DNA of 64,000 nucleotides from contig JAJFZO010000256.1 of NCBI GenBank assembly GCA_021397835.1, positions 4,076,501 to 4,140,500 of the forward strand. The letters are read 5' to 3'. Both the position numbers and the translations under genes were made by a program. The DNA comes from Moringa oleifera (Eukaryota > Streptophyta > Magnoliopsida > Brassicales > Moringaceae). Each line of letters starts with the position of its first letter. Positions within the stretch are counted from its first letter, which is position 1. Under the pieces are notes generated by a model. That model saw only the letters and a program-made list of their open reading frames with translations, was not told where the DNA came from and ran no database searches. Positions 24,426 to 36,800 of the stretch are shown piece after piece.

Positions 24426-27400
24426 TCATGGACTTCGTATTTGCTCAGAGTCCGACCATAACATCAGGGTTGCCAAAAGAGCCATTGTTGCAGTTTCGAC
24501 ACGTAACCGATGAGGCCCAAGACCAACCGGAGTAGCACCTGCTTGTATCATCATATTCACCTCTTTTTCTGTGAAATCTGAAAAATTAAACCCCATCATA
24601 AGTTAAAGACAGATTTACTCTTATCTTGAAAACAAACAACATTTATACATAGGTCCTCAAAGAAAAAAAGTAGAGCATATTAGGACAGGTTAGCCTATAG
24701 AAAACACACCCTCAAAGCAATGCAAGAAGGAAATAGAAATATTAGAAATAAATAAATAATAATAAATAAAATAATGCCACAATCACCTAAAACTTCATCA
24801 ACAACTGAGTAAAACAATGCTTCCACGCAGAAGATTAATTGATTGCAATTTGCATGCAGCATGCTGAGAACATGGCCTACCTATCCACCAATAGATCATA
24901 GTATGTATGCATTATCAAAAGCCATTAGTCAAACAAGAATCAATGTTATCCATTACATGTATATAGAAAAGGAAAGCACTCAACCACAGAGGAACTTTGA
25001 AGAAAGTTGAGCAATCTTTTGCCCATATACAAGCAAAACTTGGTTTTAATGTATATCCTCCAAAGACAGCGCTACTGACTAATTTGCATGGAAAATTCTG
25101 AAAAGAAACCTAGAACACATTCATCACTAATATCAATGGGAATACTTTCTTGTTTCAACATGTGCCTATTCATGCCTGTGCGTGCAGCGAAAGAAACTGA
25201 TGAAGGATAGGACTAAAATATGGGATGTATTTACCCCCTTCTGGTCCAACAATTATCAGCCCACTAGATTGTTTTCTTGATGAAGTCAATGCACCAACAA
25301 GAGGAGTAGCTTCTGCTATTGCAACAAAAGATAGCTTTGACTGGGAAATCTACACAACCAAAAACAGAACAAGTAACTTCTTATATATATGAAGGGAAGA
25401 AAAGAAAAAGCTAACGTTTCAAATGATGAAAACCACGTATCTGAATGCACGGAAAGCAAGATAATCCCAGATGTTTTATAAGTACAAAGTAGGTTAGAAG
25501 AAACTTACATGATATAAAAGGTCTTCAATTTTCACAGGAGGATTCAGTATCATCTCATGAAGCCGTTGACCTGTGGAAGAGTTAACCATGGGAAGAAAAT
25601 GAGAATACATAAATAACCTAAAATAGTCTATATGCTGGAGGTACAAAGCTGAACTTATCTGAATCTTCAAAGGAAAGTTAGTGCACAAACAGCAGGTCAA
25701 CTTTCTACTCAGAATCACTTACATTGTTTAGCTGCTGCTAAATTGACACGTTGCAATCTGTCAACCCTGTTTTCCGAGATTGAATGAGACCGTTCTGTCA
25801 GCAAAGGGGTTAAACTACCAGCCCCAAGTTCCTAGGTTTATCAAGTCATAAATCCAAATTAGCAGCTATAGAATGTTGATAAAAGAAAACAGAAGTAAGT
25901 TCACATAGAATTCACAGTCATTTGGACATACTGTGCATTTCTCAACAAGCCAGTCAGCTCGACCACCTTTAAGAGTACCTAAATTGGAGAAAGCCAGCAA
26001 ATGTTACAACCAAGCATAGGATTTCAAAGAATGCAATTACTGTTATATACTAATTCTACTGGAACTCTGACAACCTACCAAAAGCAGCAAACACATGCCA
26101 CTGGGTGCTGTGAGGAAGAAGTAACTTTGGATCTTCCATTGCCATAAAATCAAGTCCAGTGCGGTCAATCCTCTGTATACAGCCCTCTATTAAACCCCCT
26201 TTTCCATTGAAGAGCTCTACCCTTGCATGTCATCGTTTATATAGAACAGTAAATATTTATAGCAAAAGGAGCTATCTAAGTTATTACTATATTTTCCAAA
26301 AAAGAATTCTTGAACGCAGAGGTGAATCTAAAATTTTTTTGTTAGGTACACTAAATTTTTTGTAAGGAAGAGAGCCTTATGGGATCGATGTTTGGAATGC
26401 CATTATGAATGGTTGAGAGGAGTTTCAAACATGGGTGGGATTTAAGCATGGTAAGGGGATTACGATCAAGTTTTGGCACAATACATGGTGCAGGGAGAGA
26501 TATTTTGTATAAATTATGACATTGATATGCCCAACATGGTTGCATATCATATGAAACCTAAAAGCTCTCTTCAATGGAAAGATAATATCACAATCGAGTA
26601 TTACTATCACTTTATAATACCTAATGTTGTGATAGATTTTTAGTTGAAAGAGTTGGATAGTAAATTTTGAAATAAAACTTTGGAACTTTTCACTCTTAGC
26701 ATGAGTTTTGAGTCTTATGTGTGATATTAATCATTTAATGTTGATGATATTATTTGTCTTGCATTTTCGAGATTTAGCCAAAAATTACATTGAGATTCGA
26801 GAAAACAATTGGACCATTATAGCTTTGATATGCTCAACTATTTGGAATTTCAAAATATTAATTCTCTTTCTAAATAATATACACGTTTGGTTTAAACAAA
26901 GCGGTTAAAACACTACACTTTGATACACAAATTGATTTTGATTCTTTTGGTTATCATAACAACAATAAAATGTGTATTTTTATCTATAAAACTTATCAAA
27001 ATATCTTTTTGCAACAAGATGATGATAATTTTTTGTAAATTGTATGATCATTTACATTGAAAAAGACATTTTCAATTCAATTGACATACATTCTATCATT
27101 GATGAGTTCGATAGTCTGAAACCTAAGATAAAATCTAAATTATGATGAATTATATTTAGAAAAGTAGAACTCGTTATGTCCTCCCTATTTAGGTGTATCA
27201 TTGCCTTGAAATTAATACATCTTTTTCATATTGTCATCTTGCTAATGAAAAAACATTTTAGCCCACCCTAACAAAAATTCTAGATTCACCCCAAAGCCCA
27301 ACATAATATAATTCAGAAATGATCGACAATTCATGCTACCTGTCATTCGCCTTCAACCTTAAGACTTTAGTCATATGCCAAAACTCATCTCCTTGAACCC

Positions 27401-28472
27401 GAACAAGATCACCCTACATTATCATGGAATACTCTAAGAAAGGCCACCTAAGTTGAGTGAACTCTAACTTTGCCAAGAAGTAGAAAGAATACAAAAAGTA
27501 AGGGTCAAATGCTATCAGAAAGAAGGTAGACAACAAAGCTCATAAGATACCATGTAGAATCAAAAAACAACAACCAAGCCATCAGATTGGCATGCATATG
27601 AACTAATCAATAATCGAAGAAAGTGTGATAACCACCATTCTTCACAGTCAACCATCAAATTCTCACAACAAAAGTATGGCTGATCATATAATGCTAAATC
27701 TGTTAATATTATTAGAAAAAATACCAGATCAAGAAACATTCAATGCTGAGTGATATGCAGTCCATTCAGTTATGGAACTGCTTCTTCTTCCTAATTCTTG
27801 CACTTTGTCCCTAGCCCTATCAATGTGTTGATGGTGCTGGAAGTAACACAGAGCAGAGTTAAGAGGATCAAGCCCAAAACCTTTTGAGGAACTTTGTTTC
27901 ATTGGTTTTGCTTGAGAAATGATGAAGCCCTAAATGCCATACTTGCATTTTCTGAATATCTAACTTCTATAGAGTGTATATGCTATATATAAGAACTTGG
28001 TGCATTGCTTCATTTCAACCCTAGGCAAGTACAAGTTCCCTGGGGTTATATGCACCTCTTGGTGGTCCAAATATGCAAATGATCATAGTGCTGGAAGTAA
28101 CACAGAGCAGATTAAGAGGATCAGGCCCAAAACCTTAAGAGGAACTTTGTTTCATTGGTTTTACTTGAGAAATGATGCAGCCCTAAATGCCATACTTGCA
28201 TTTTCTGAATATCTAACTTCTATAGAGTGTATATGCTATATTTACAAACTCAGTGCATTGCTTCACTTCAACCTGAGGCAATTACAAGTTCCCTGGGAGA
28301 GAGAGAGTACCTTGCAGGAAGGAAGAACATCAGAGAAGAATCGAGGGAGGCCACCGCGAGACTGGTTCCAGCAATCAGAAGAAGAGGAGAATGCTCTGAA
28401 GCTGAATGTTCTAAGCCATGGACGATGCAAGAGCTCCACAGAACGAGGCCGCACAGAAGCTAGGGCTTGCAT
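24426..28472 (-). CDS. RsmE-type 16S rRNA m3U methyltransferase, organelle-targeted
   Basis: Eight exons give 287 residues: 28311-28472, 27340-27413, 26079-26221, 25932-25978, 25723-25831, 25509-25570, 25235-25349 and 24426-24577. All junctions are GT-AG and keep frame. RsmE enzymes methylate N3 of a uridine in 16S rRNA (U1498 in E. coli) using S-adenosylmethionine. The first 50 residues are Ser/Arg-rich, consistent with a chloroplast or mitochondrial transit peptide. A PUA-like part follows (RVQGDEFWHMTKVLRLK, VELFNGKGG). The SPOUT domain has FGTLKGGRADWLVEKCTELG, LTERS, LIIVGPEGDFTEKEV (SAM knot) and the C-terminal LGPHRLRVETA. All expected motifs are present, so it looks functional. It matches Arabidopsis At1g50000 as I remember it. 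Intron 2 carries a hAT relic and intron 1 a tandem duplication. The ATG at 28472 is used; a TTG seven codons upstream is not. Confidence 0.93.
26423..26511 (+). pseudogene. LINE C-terminal (zf-RVT region) fragment
   Basis: In one frame the DNA reads FQTWVGFKHGKGITIKFWHN then TWCRE. This resembles the GxGxxIxFWxDxWC pattern just upstream of the zf-RVT domain of plant L1-type ORF2 proteins. It is short, ends in a stop, and sits inside the hAT relic, so it is either a nested insertion or captured sequence. Confidence 0.45.
27041..27145 (+). pseudogene. hAT transposase C-terminal tail
   Basis: The frame reads CMIIYIEKDIFNSIDIHSII then DEFDSLKPKIKSKL and a stop. This corresponds to the tail after the hAT dimerisation domain, where plant hAT proteins have patterns such as CLVTYIEKDIF...I...F..MK.R. 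The dimerisation core and catalytic domain are not preserved. Confidence 0.65.
27834..28044. repeat. Intronic tandem duplication, copy 1
   Basis: This 211-base copy starts GTGCTGGAAGTAACACAGAG and ends at CAAGTTCCCTGGG. It matches the downstream copy at 28088-28297 with few substitutions and small indels. It lies in intron 1 of the RsmE gene. Confidence 0.93.
28088..28297. repeat. Intronic tandem duplication, copy 2
   Basis: This is the second copy of the 27834-28044 unit, with a period of 254 bases. Its end lies only 13 bases from the donor-side end of RsmE exon 1 (28311). The duplication therefore begins almost at a splice site but does not include the exon. Confidence 0.93.
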
Positions 28473-29109
28473 TTGCAGCAAACAAAACCTCAAAACTTAA
28501 AGAAATTTGCGTCCGGAAAACAATATCGCTTGCTGTTTGGCGATGGAGAAGATTTTGATTTATTTTGATAACTTTCCAGGACAAAGAATTGCGGGAAAGA
28601 AACCATGAGAGGTTTTAAGGCTTTTGATTAACGTTCCAGACCATAATATAAACGGTGTCGTTTCTCTCCAGCAGGCCTAACAGACTGAACCCAACGCTTC
28701 AAGGCCCGGCTTAGATTCGCAGATGGTTCTCATCATTTCAAAACTGCAAGTAACCTGCTCGATAAAATGCCCGTGAGAATCCACCATGGACTTGTCTTTT
28801 CCCATATCTCGAGTCCTGTGTTATGGCCTATGGCCATAATCATATGTTCTCAAAGCGTGAATTTGCTTCTCGATTGTCAGTCAATTGCTTGCCCAAGCTC
28901 ACTTTTGGTTCTTGGTTTAACTGTTTTTGTACGTGGAAATGTGATTAACTAAATAATCAACAAATAGAACAAGAAGACCAACATTCAAATCCAACCAAAA
29001 GGATCAGCTGTTCACCAAAAAGTAAAACATGCTAAATTACGACATACTTACACAGACCCATTAAGCGATCTAACCATATATCTGGATCTAATGATTCTAA
29101 ACGATAAGC
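28473..29109. other. RsmE promoter region and 3' flank of the THYN1-like gene
   Basis: This 640-base spacer holds the RsmE promoter and leader and the 3' UTR of the THYN1-like gene; both genes lie on the minus strand. No gene or repeat is recognised. Confidence 0.6.
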
Positions 29110-29574
29110 TTAATCTTCATCACCATCGGCATCTCTACCATCCCCTTCAAACCCACCTCCCAACTGACAGATCTTATCCCACATATCCTCTGGAACCGGC
29201 ACGACCGACAACCTAGGCTGCCTAAACAAAGCAAAATCCTTCAACCCACCATCCCGTTTCATTTCCTTCAAGTCTACCGGCCTTCTCATCTCCCCCACCG
29301 CTTTCACATCCACTGCTCCCCCACCATTTTCACCACCTTCCTTTTTCAGGTACCACTCTCGCACCACGCTCACAACGCCCACCACGCGCCGTGCGCTTGC
29401 ACCCGAGTGGTAGAAGAAGCAGAGGTCGTTCAGGTTCATGGACTTCAGGTACTTCTGGGCTTGCCGGTTCTTGACGCCGTCCCATTCGGTTATGCCGCCA
29501 TTTGCAGCTTGGTCGTCCCATGACCACTCTCCTGGTTCTGTCTTCAGGAGCCAGTACTGTCTTGGTTTCACCAT
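29110..29574 (-). CDS. EVE-domain protein, THYN1-like
   Basis: An intronless frame of 154 residues makes up a complete EVE (PUA-like) domain. It starts MVKPRQYWLLKTEPGEWSWD, the standard opening of thymocyte nuclear protein 1 homologues. It continues with TEWDGVKNRQAQKYLKSMN, DLCFFYHSG, VVGVVSVVREWY, and a late DFALFRQPRLSVVPVPEDMW. EVE domains form a small beta-barrel that binds modified bases in DNA or RNA; the natural ligand of the plant protein is not known to me. The acidic C-terminal tail (DGRDADGDED) is outside the domain. No transit peptide is obvious. The frame is intact and GC-richer than its surroundings. The length is near that of bacterial EVE proteins, so there is no long N-terminal extension as in the animal protein. 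Confidence 0.92.
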   Translation of the reverse strand: MVKPRQYWLLKTEPGEWSWDDQAANGGITEWDGVKNRQAQKYLKSMNLNDLCFFYHSGASARRVVGVVSVVREWYLKKEGGENGGGAVDVKAVGEMRRPVDLKEMKRDGGLKDFALFRQPRLSVVPVPEDMWDKICQLGGGFEGDGRDADGDED

Positions 29575-32500
29575 CTTGCTTGTCCAAGATACTTGCTTCT
29601 TTGTGGCTTCTTGTCCGTTTTTTGTTGCTTCTATGGATTCTTTACGAGGGTTTCCTTGGGAAGAAGCGGAGAAGTTTGCCTTTTGTCATAGTAGTGGGAA
29701 GCATTGAACTTGGCGCCCGAGATGGCGGTCTCCCGTACACAGACTTAGCTTTGTTTTTCAACTAATGGCTCTTATCCAATTTAAACCTGGTTTTTTTTTT
29801 TTTAACAAAATTCATAAAATAATGATTAATACATAAATAATCAAAATTTTATAAACCAATTATTAGACTTATTTTTATGAATCTGATATTAGAAGCTAAA
29901 CTATGTACCATATTGACTCTCTAAATTTTATTGATTGCATTTTGAACTCAGTCTAGTTGTAGACACCTAATTTATGAGATTAAGATCCTCCACTTATTTT
30001 ATTTGGGTTGAATTTTTAAATTATAAAATAACAAATATTTTTAATATAATATATTAATATAAAATAATAAATAAATAAATTTTTAATTATTCATTTATTA
30101 AATTATCTCGTATTATTTTCAAAAAAAATGAAGATCTTGATTTGATTAGGTGAATGTAATTTTAACTTATTATATTAAAATTTTAATTAATGTTAACTAT
30201 CGTTATCTTAATTCTATATTATATTATAGATATTATTTATTTTAAAAATATTTTTATTATAATATGTGTTATGATTTTATAATATTTTACAAATATAAAA
30301 ATTCAAGATTTTATGTTTAAGGACGATTTTTTTGGGTGACATGAGATTTTAGATTATTATGCTTATAAATAATTATTTATCATGAAAGATTACAATTCTT
30401 AAATCATCTCAAACCTTTAAACATTAAATTTAATACTATTTTTAAGTTTAAAAAATATATTTTTAAAATATTTCAACATCAAATTTTTTTCTTATTTAAC
30501 TCATTACGTTAAAATGGTATTATAAATAATAATTTAATAATAATATAAATTATTAATAGTAATTTAAATAAAAAAGTATATATTAAATATTAATTTTATA
30601 TTAAAGCTTTTGATGAAATATTTTTAATCATAATTTTTTTATAATAATACGATATTCATATAAATTGAATTATTTATTAAAAATATAATTTAAATAAAAA
30701 TTTAAATTTTAATAATATAATAATTAAAAAAAAAAAAACAAGTAGTGCAAGATGTCCAATTTGACACATCTCTTGTGGCGTCTTTTCAGAGATTAAAAAA
30801 ATTATTCTTTTTTTATTTTCAATGGAGACGGTTTTAGCATTATCATAAATTGATCACATCATTATGCGCATGTTAATTAATTAAAATAAAATTATTCAAT
30901 ATTATATACGTAAATCATCATTCCATTTATATGTTTATCAAACTGTAATCTTACTTAGAAGCTTCCTCGTTAATAATTATTCAATTAAGTGAATCTATCA
31001 TATTTTTAAGAATAAATATCATTTAAAACCTTATAGAATACTCTTTTATAATATTTATTTTGAATTTTTAATTTTTTTCAAACAAAAACCTTAATTGATG
31101 AGAAATAATTAAATTAGATATCATTAAAAATATTCAACTTTAAGATCTTGCATTAAGAATTTTGATTTAAAATTTTCTATGAAAGTAAAAAAATATTCAA
31201 GCTATTATTATAAAAAATTTTAAGTTAAAAATATTTTAAAAATTTTTTTACTACCAAATATTTTAAAAATTTATAATAAATTATTCATAAATTAGAAAAT
31301 ATTCAAAATTAAGAATTGAGTCGAAATAAAATTTAAGATTAATTTGTGTAATTTTTTAAAGTATTTTAACAATAAAAATATGTTTAATTTTATTAGAATG
31401 GTTTTTGATTATTTATCATTAATTTAAAGTTTATTTGAATATACTTTAAAGTTCAAAATAAAATTAAAAAATAATATTTTAAAAATTCTAAATAATATTT
31501 ATGTGATTTTAAATATCTATAAAAATATAATTAAATATGGATCTCCTAATCCATAAAATATTGCGAATCAACAAATCACGGCCACAATTAATTACAACTG
31601 AATTTATTACAGTCCACTGGAATACTTTACTGGCTGTTTTCTCAACCAAAAACTAATTGTCATAATGAATGGTTTAATTAATAGATGTGAAAAGGGCTTC
31701 ACTGGGTGGCCTTGAATATATACTAATATTTTATGGATATTATATCCAAAAAGTCCTAGATTTTTTCATTTGATATAAGTTGGTATTTTGAATATATACT
31801 AATATTTTATAATTTAATAAAATGAATAAATGATTTTTTAAAATTTTTTATTATATTTTAATAAAATTTATAAAATTAAATTTTTACAAAAAATTAATAT
31901 AAATAATGTTAATGTGAAACTTAAAACATACACCTGAATATATATTTATATGTTTGTATGGGTATATATATATATAGTGACGTTGTATTTATCTCGAGCT
32001 ATATGTAAATATTATTTATTTTAAAAAATTTTGATCTAATAATTTTTTAAAATTAGAGTGATGAAACCTTAATCTCAGTTTTATAATATTATAAATTTAA
32101 TATTTTTGATATAAAATAATTTAAATATCTTTATATATAAATCATTTTTACTTGAAACTCATAACTATCTATTTATTTTATCTTAATTTTTTTTACATTT
32201 CAAATTTTTGCAATCAAATTCTTTTTCATCTCAATTTTTTTATAATTAATTTATGTTAAAATTTTGTAACAATTTAACTAATAATTAAAGAAACAACTAT
32301 AAAAAATTCATTCAAGAATTATTATTAAATACGTATTTATTTTTTTAATTTTCAATAATTAAACTAACGAATTATCAACTAAATTTGATGGACGCTTACA
32401 CTATACAAATAATCAATAACAATTGTTTTTGATGTTTAAACATCATAAACCGATCTCATTTGATTGTATTTTACATAATAAAAACGACCAACGGGCTGAT

Positions 32501-33467
32501 CATTTTAGATGCACAAAAAACACAAATCGATTTTATGTGACTGTACATTATAACTTTATAACAAAAATTATTACAGACTTAAAAAATGATTTAAATAATA
32601 TAAAATTAAAATTAAATCATGTCTTATCATGATTTTTCATAATATACTTCCAATGTAATTTTACAATGAATATTAATTTAACATTGTCAAATTTTATATA
32701 GACAATGTTGATGTTGGATTGATATTAACTATACACAATTATTATTTGTCGTGATAACATATTTATAACTAAACTTTTTTTAATATATTTTAAATATTTT
32801 TTTAAAAAAATTAAAATCTTGTATTACAATTGATGAAATGATTTTAAAAATAAATAAAATTTAAGACTCGGGCTTCATAAATAAGGTTTAATTTGTTTTT
32901 GATTAGTACACTAATCTAGGTTGGACTTCTCCTCTATGTCTTTTCAGTAATTAATGCAAGCATTTCCTTATAACAAGGACATTAATATGGCTTATGGGCT
33001 CGATGGAAACATGACCCAATCACATGGATTACACATAAAACAAAATTTATTTATTAGTGGTCATAAGATAATGCCGACAAAATTATGTCCCTTAGTGCTA
33101 AAGAACTTTATATTAACAACATTAATCATAAAAAGGTAAGGTAAAAGCATGCAATTTTTCGGCTTCAGCCACACACAATCATTAATTTAATTTCGGGCCT
33201 AATTAATTATGAACGGACAACCTATTTCCATGTGCTTGCCGCACATTATTATATAACAATGCCATTAATACTTAATTTTAATTAATTATAACATATGGTT
33301 TTTGTTTACAATACAGTGGGTAAGACTGGAATATTAAAATCACTAAAAAATGTGGGAAATCGACTGATATCTATTTATAATATATATATATATATATATT
33401 TTTTTTTTCTCCTACACATATCATAATTAGATATTAATGAAATTTAGATTAAAAAACCACAAGAAAT
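29575..33467. other. AT-rich spacer upstream of the THYN1-like gene
   Basis: The first 200 bases are the probable promoter and leader of the THYN1-like gene. The remainder to about 33,400 is very AT-rich. A 22-base word, TTGAATATATACTAATATTT plus TA, occurs twice near 31,713 and 31,787, and a (TA)n tract lies near 33,380-33,400. No coding signal is visible. Confidence 0.6.
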
Positions 33468-33824
33468 TCATGGGTTGCTCTTCTGGGTGTAGATGTAATC
33501 GGTGTGAGCTTGAAGTGTCCTTCTCATCAAGCACTCTTCTTCCCCAACCCCCTCGCAGCTCTCCTCTGCCTCGATACCCTTCAATCATATTTTTAAAAAT
33601 AAATAAATAAATCATTTGAAGGACTCAAAATGAATTGAATTTTTTTAAAAAAAAGAAAAATAATTTGATGAATAACATACCTCGTGTTGAATTTGTAACG
33701 GATTAACATCGGAAGTGGAAGGAACCGGCCGGGCGGCGTGTGTCACTGTCTTGGCGGTGGTGAGGAGGAGGAGGACGAGGACGAGAAGGGCTGCCATGCA
33801 AAGGCTGCGGACCTTAGAAGCCAT
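33468..33824 (-). CDS. Phytosulfokine precursor (PSK)
   Basis: Two exons, 33681-33824 and 33468-33578, join in frame into an 84-residue preproprotein. Residues 1 to about 30 form a signal peptide with a leucine-rich core. The C-terminal part carries the family signature: CEGVGEEEC with two cysteines (56 and 64), then LMRRTLQAH, then DYIYTQ. YIYTQ at 76-80 is the phytosulfokine pentapeptide, whose two tyrosines are sulfated by the Golgi enzyme TPST; Asp75 just before it is the expected sulfation determinant. RRTL is the region cut by subtilases. The mature peptide is secreted and perceived by the leucine-rich-repeat receptor kinase PSKR, promoting cell growth. The length and the intron position before the conserved domain are normal for the family. 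Neither exon gives a convincing frame alone. Which Arabidopsis PSK is the orthologue is not settled. Confidence 0.96.
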
Positions 33825-33882
33825 TTTGCTTCTTTTGCTCTTCTAGAGTTTCTGGGAAGAACGGAGCCTCTTATGGGGCGAA

Positions 33883-33889
33883 TTTATAG
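33883..33889 (-). promoter_or_regulatory. Probable TATA box of the PSK gene
   Basis: TATAAAT on the minus strand lies about 60 bases upstream of the PSK ATG, which implies a leader of about 30 bases. Confidence 0.65.
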
Positions 33890-36800
33890 AGGGGAGAAGA
33901 AGGGGCAAAAGTGGAATTATGCGTCTAAGATTCTCAGTTGTACTTATATGAACAAATTAAAATAATTAAAATATATAAATAAACAAAATAGCGTAAAGTA
34001 AATACTACTTAAATGCTGCAATGACTCCTTCATTAACTCTCCCGTTGAAAAGTTACACAAGTTCTAGAAAACGATTTTAATGCTTGCATGCATATATTAT
34101 ATATATAATATTTAAAATTATATTTAAATTTTATAAAAATAAATATTATTTAAAAATTTTACGCTTTGTCTTTTTTTAATCAAATTTTAACTTTTAAAAT
34201 ATATTCAAATAAATTTTAATATATTAATTTTATTTAAATTAAATCTTAATTTAAAATAATTATAAAAAATTAATAATTTTTTATTTTTAAAATGACTAAA
34301 AACTATTCAAATAGATTTTACACTTTATTTTGATTTTTATCCCTTAAATTTTAAAAAATTTCAATTAATTAGTGATTTTTTATGAATTTTTTAAAATTTT
34401 GATAGTATATTTCAAAAAATATTTTTAATACTCAAAAAATTTTAATTTTTTTATTATGACAGCTTGAACATTTTTTATACATGTAAAAAATTATTAAAAT
34501 ATTTTTAATATTTTAAATTTTTAATAGAGTTTAATTTAGATAAAATTAAAATATTAATATTTGTTTGAATATATTTTAAAAATAAAAATTAAGATTTAAA
34601 ATAATATTTATCTTAAAAAATTTAAATTTTATATTATTAATAATAATATTTTATTATTATTAAAAAATTGATGAAATTTTATCTCCTTTAAACTGGAGAT
34701 ATATCACAATTTCGTAAAACGCCTTTTAAAAATGAATGAATTTTTTAAAAAGTAAATGACAAAGTTTTCAATGAATAATACATTGTGTGGTTTTGACACA
34801 AAATCTTTACTATTAATTTCGAGTATTATCAAACAGTTATGTTATTTTATTTATTTAATATTTTGAATATTATTTTATTTTACAAATATTGATAATGATA
34901 TTATAATTTTATTATTTATATTACATTTATAAATATTATCTATTTAAAAATTATTTTTACAATGAATTTTTTTTACAATCTTAAAATATATTTATAAAAT
35001 ATAAAAAATTAAAATTTTATATGATATTTGATGAACTAATTTTTGAATGATATCAGATCTAAGAGTTTGAATATGTATACATTGCTTATACCCGATTAAA
35101 TCACTAATTAACATGCATTTGATAATAGTCAATGTAAGTGCCACAAAATCTAAAAGATCAAAACAAATCGAAGATCATGTTGGAGTACTAACGTGCATCT
35201 CCATTGTCAACGCTTATTATATTGTAATTGCCGGTGACAAAATTAAGTGTAGTGTTTATTACTACATTCACATGCATGTGAGGGTATGTTAATATGTTAA
35301 GCAACGGTCCAAACTAGCTAAGTAGTATAAAGATTTAAGGATACGAGTTGACCGTGACCATGATAATCTCGATCCTTAACTTTATTTTCAATGGGTTGCC
35401 TTACAATCCACACCCCACAAAAATTTTTGATTGAAAATGAAAATGATGGAAAAGTAAAGTGTAGATAATGACAAACAATTAATACATTATATTGACATTT
35501 TGCATTTTTCATGCAATTAGTCAACAATTATACACACAATGATTCTTTTTTAGATTGATTTGCATTGATATTTTAAATAGATGTTTAGACATAATAATTT
35601 AATAAAAATAATTACTTGAATTTGTATATTTTATGTTAACATAATAAATCACAAATAAAAAATTTTTTATCAAAAAAATAAAATATCATAATTAAAATCA
35701 ACAGAGATTTTGGTTCATATTTGATATGCTTTGGTCTAAAGATATTTATATGATTTTATGAACCTTATTTTCAAGATGTTTTATATATTTTTTAAAAATA
35801 TTATTTAAAAAATTAATACTCAAAATTAGCTAAAATATGTATAAGTTCTATGATTTTATCTTTTATATATACATATAAAAAATTAAAAAAAAAAGAGAGA
35901 GAAAAGAAGAAGAAGAGGCATAAATAATGAAGTGCATGGAGGCGAGGGAACAAACTTTAAATATAGTATTATGATGACTTTTGGCATGCTCATAAGTCAG
36001 TCAACCAATTAAGTACATGATATAATGGGAGTGGTACTCAAGCAAGCATAGTTATGGCACATAACATAAGTGCCCTAAAAATGATGCAACTTCTCCTAGT
36101 TGGTCCATCTTCTTCCTGAAGCAATTATTGTGTGTTTCCTATATATGTTTTAGTCAATGTTGTTGTTTCATTTGTGTTTTATTAATTTTGGTTTTAAGCT
36201 TTAGCTCTAGCTTAGTTGATTTTGATATTTTAATTTAAAAACATGTTGAATGTTATTTGTTTAATTTGACTTATAAATTAATAGTGTAATTTAGAGTAAT
36301 GAGGAATTCTATCATAAAAATAAGTAATATTGATAATAAAAATGAATATAATATAATGATTCTTTTAATAATATGAGTTTATTAATAAAAAAATTTTAAA
36401 AATATTTTTTTATGATTTATTATGTTAATATATAAAAAATATAAATAAAATATTAACCATTCATTCTATTAAATTACAGTATCATCATTTTTGCAAAACT
36501 CAACACAATTCATGGATAAAGAATCTTGATTTTAAAGTAATATTATGCCTATAAAACAAAAATTTGACAATATCATTTAGACGTTGTTCATTAAATTCAA
36601 ATTCAAAAATAATTAATCAAATTTATAAAATTATACGATAATATATGATTCAAGCTGTCGAATCCCAAATAACTCTAAAATTATCTCATAAAGCAATATA
36701 TAAGATTTTAATTATTATATTTGCTAGATATTCATTTTATCGTTACGAATATTTTAGACAATTTCAATATAATTAATATTTATAACATATGATATAAATA

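Larger units (their letters stand above)
26317..27295 (+). mobile_element. Decayed hAT transposon in RsmE intron 2
   Basis: The left end reads CAGAGGTGAATCTAAAATTT and the reverse complement of the right end contains GGTGAATCTAGAATTTTTGT. These are inverted repeats with the CAG start typical of hAT elements. Inside, on the plus strand, lies the last part of a hAT transposase and a fragment of LINE coding sequence. The element lies opposite in strand to the host gene and leaves both flanking splice sites intact. No clear 8-base target duplication remains. Confidence 0.7.

Noticed and set aside
27997..28500. 167-codon plus-strand frame
   Set aside because: It is formed by the intronic tandem repeat and by the antisense of RsmE exon 1.
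29502..29765. Plus-strand frames over the start of the THYN1-like gene
   Set aside because: They are shadows of the minus-strand EVE-domain gene and its leader.
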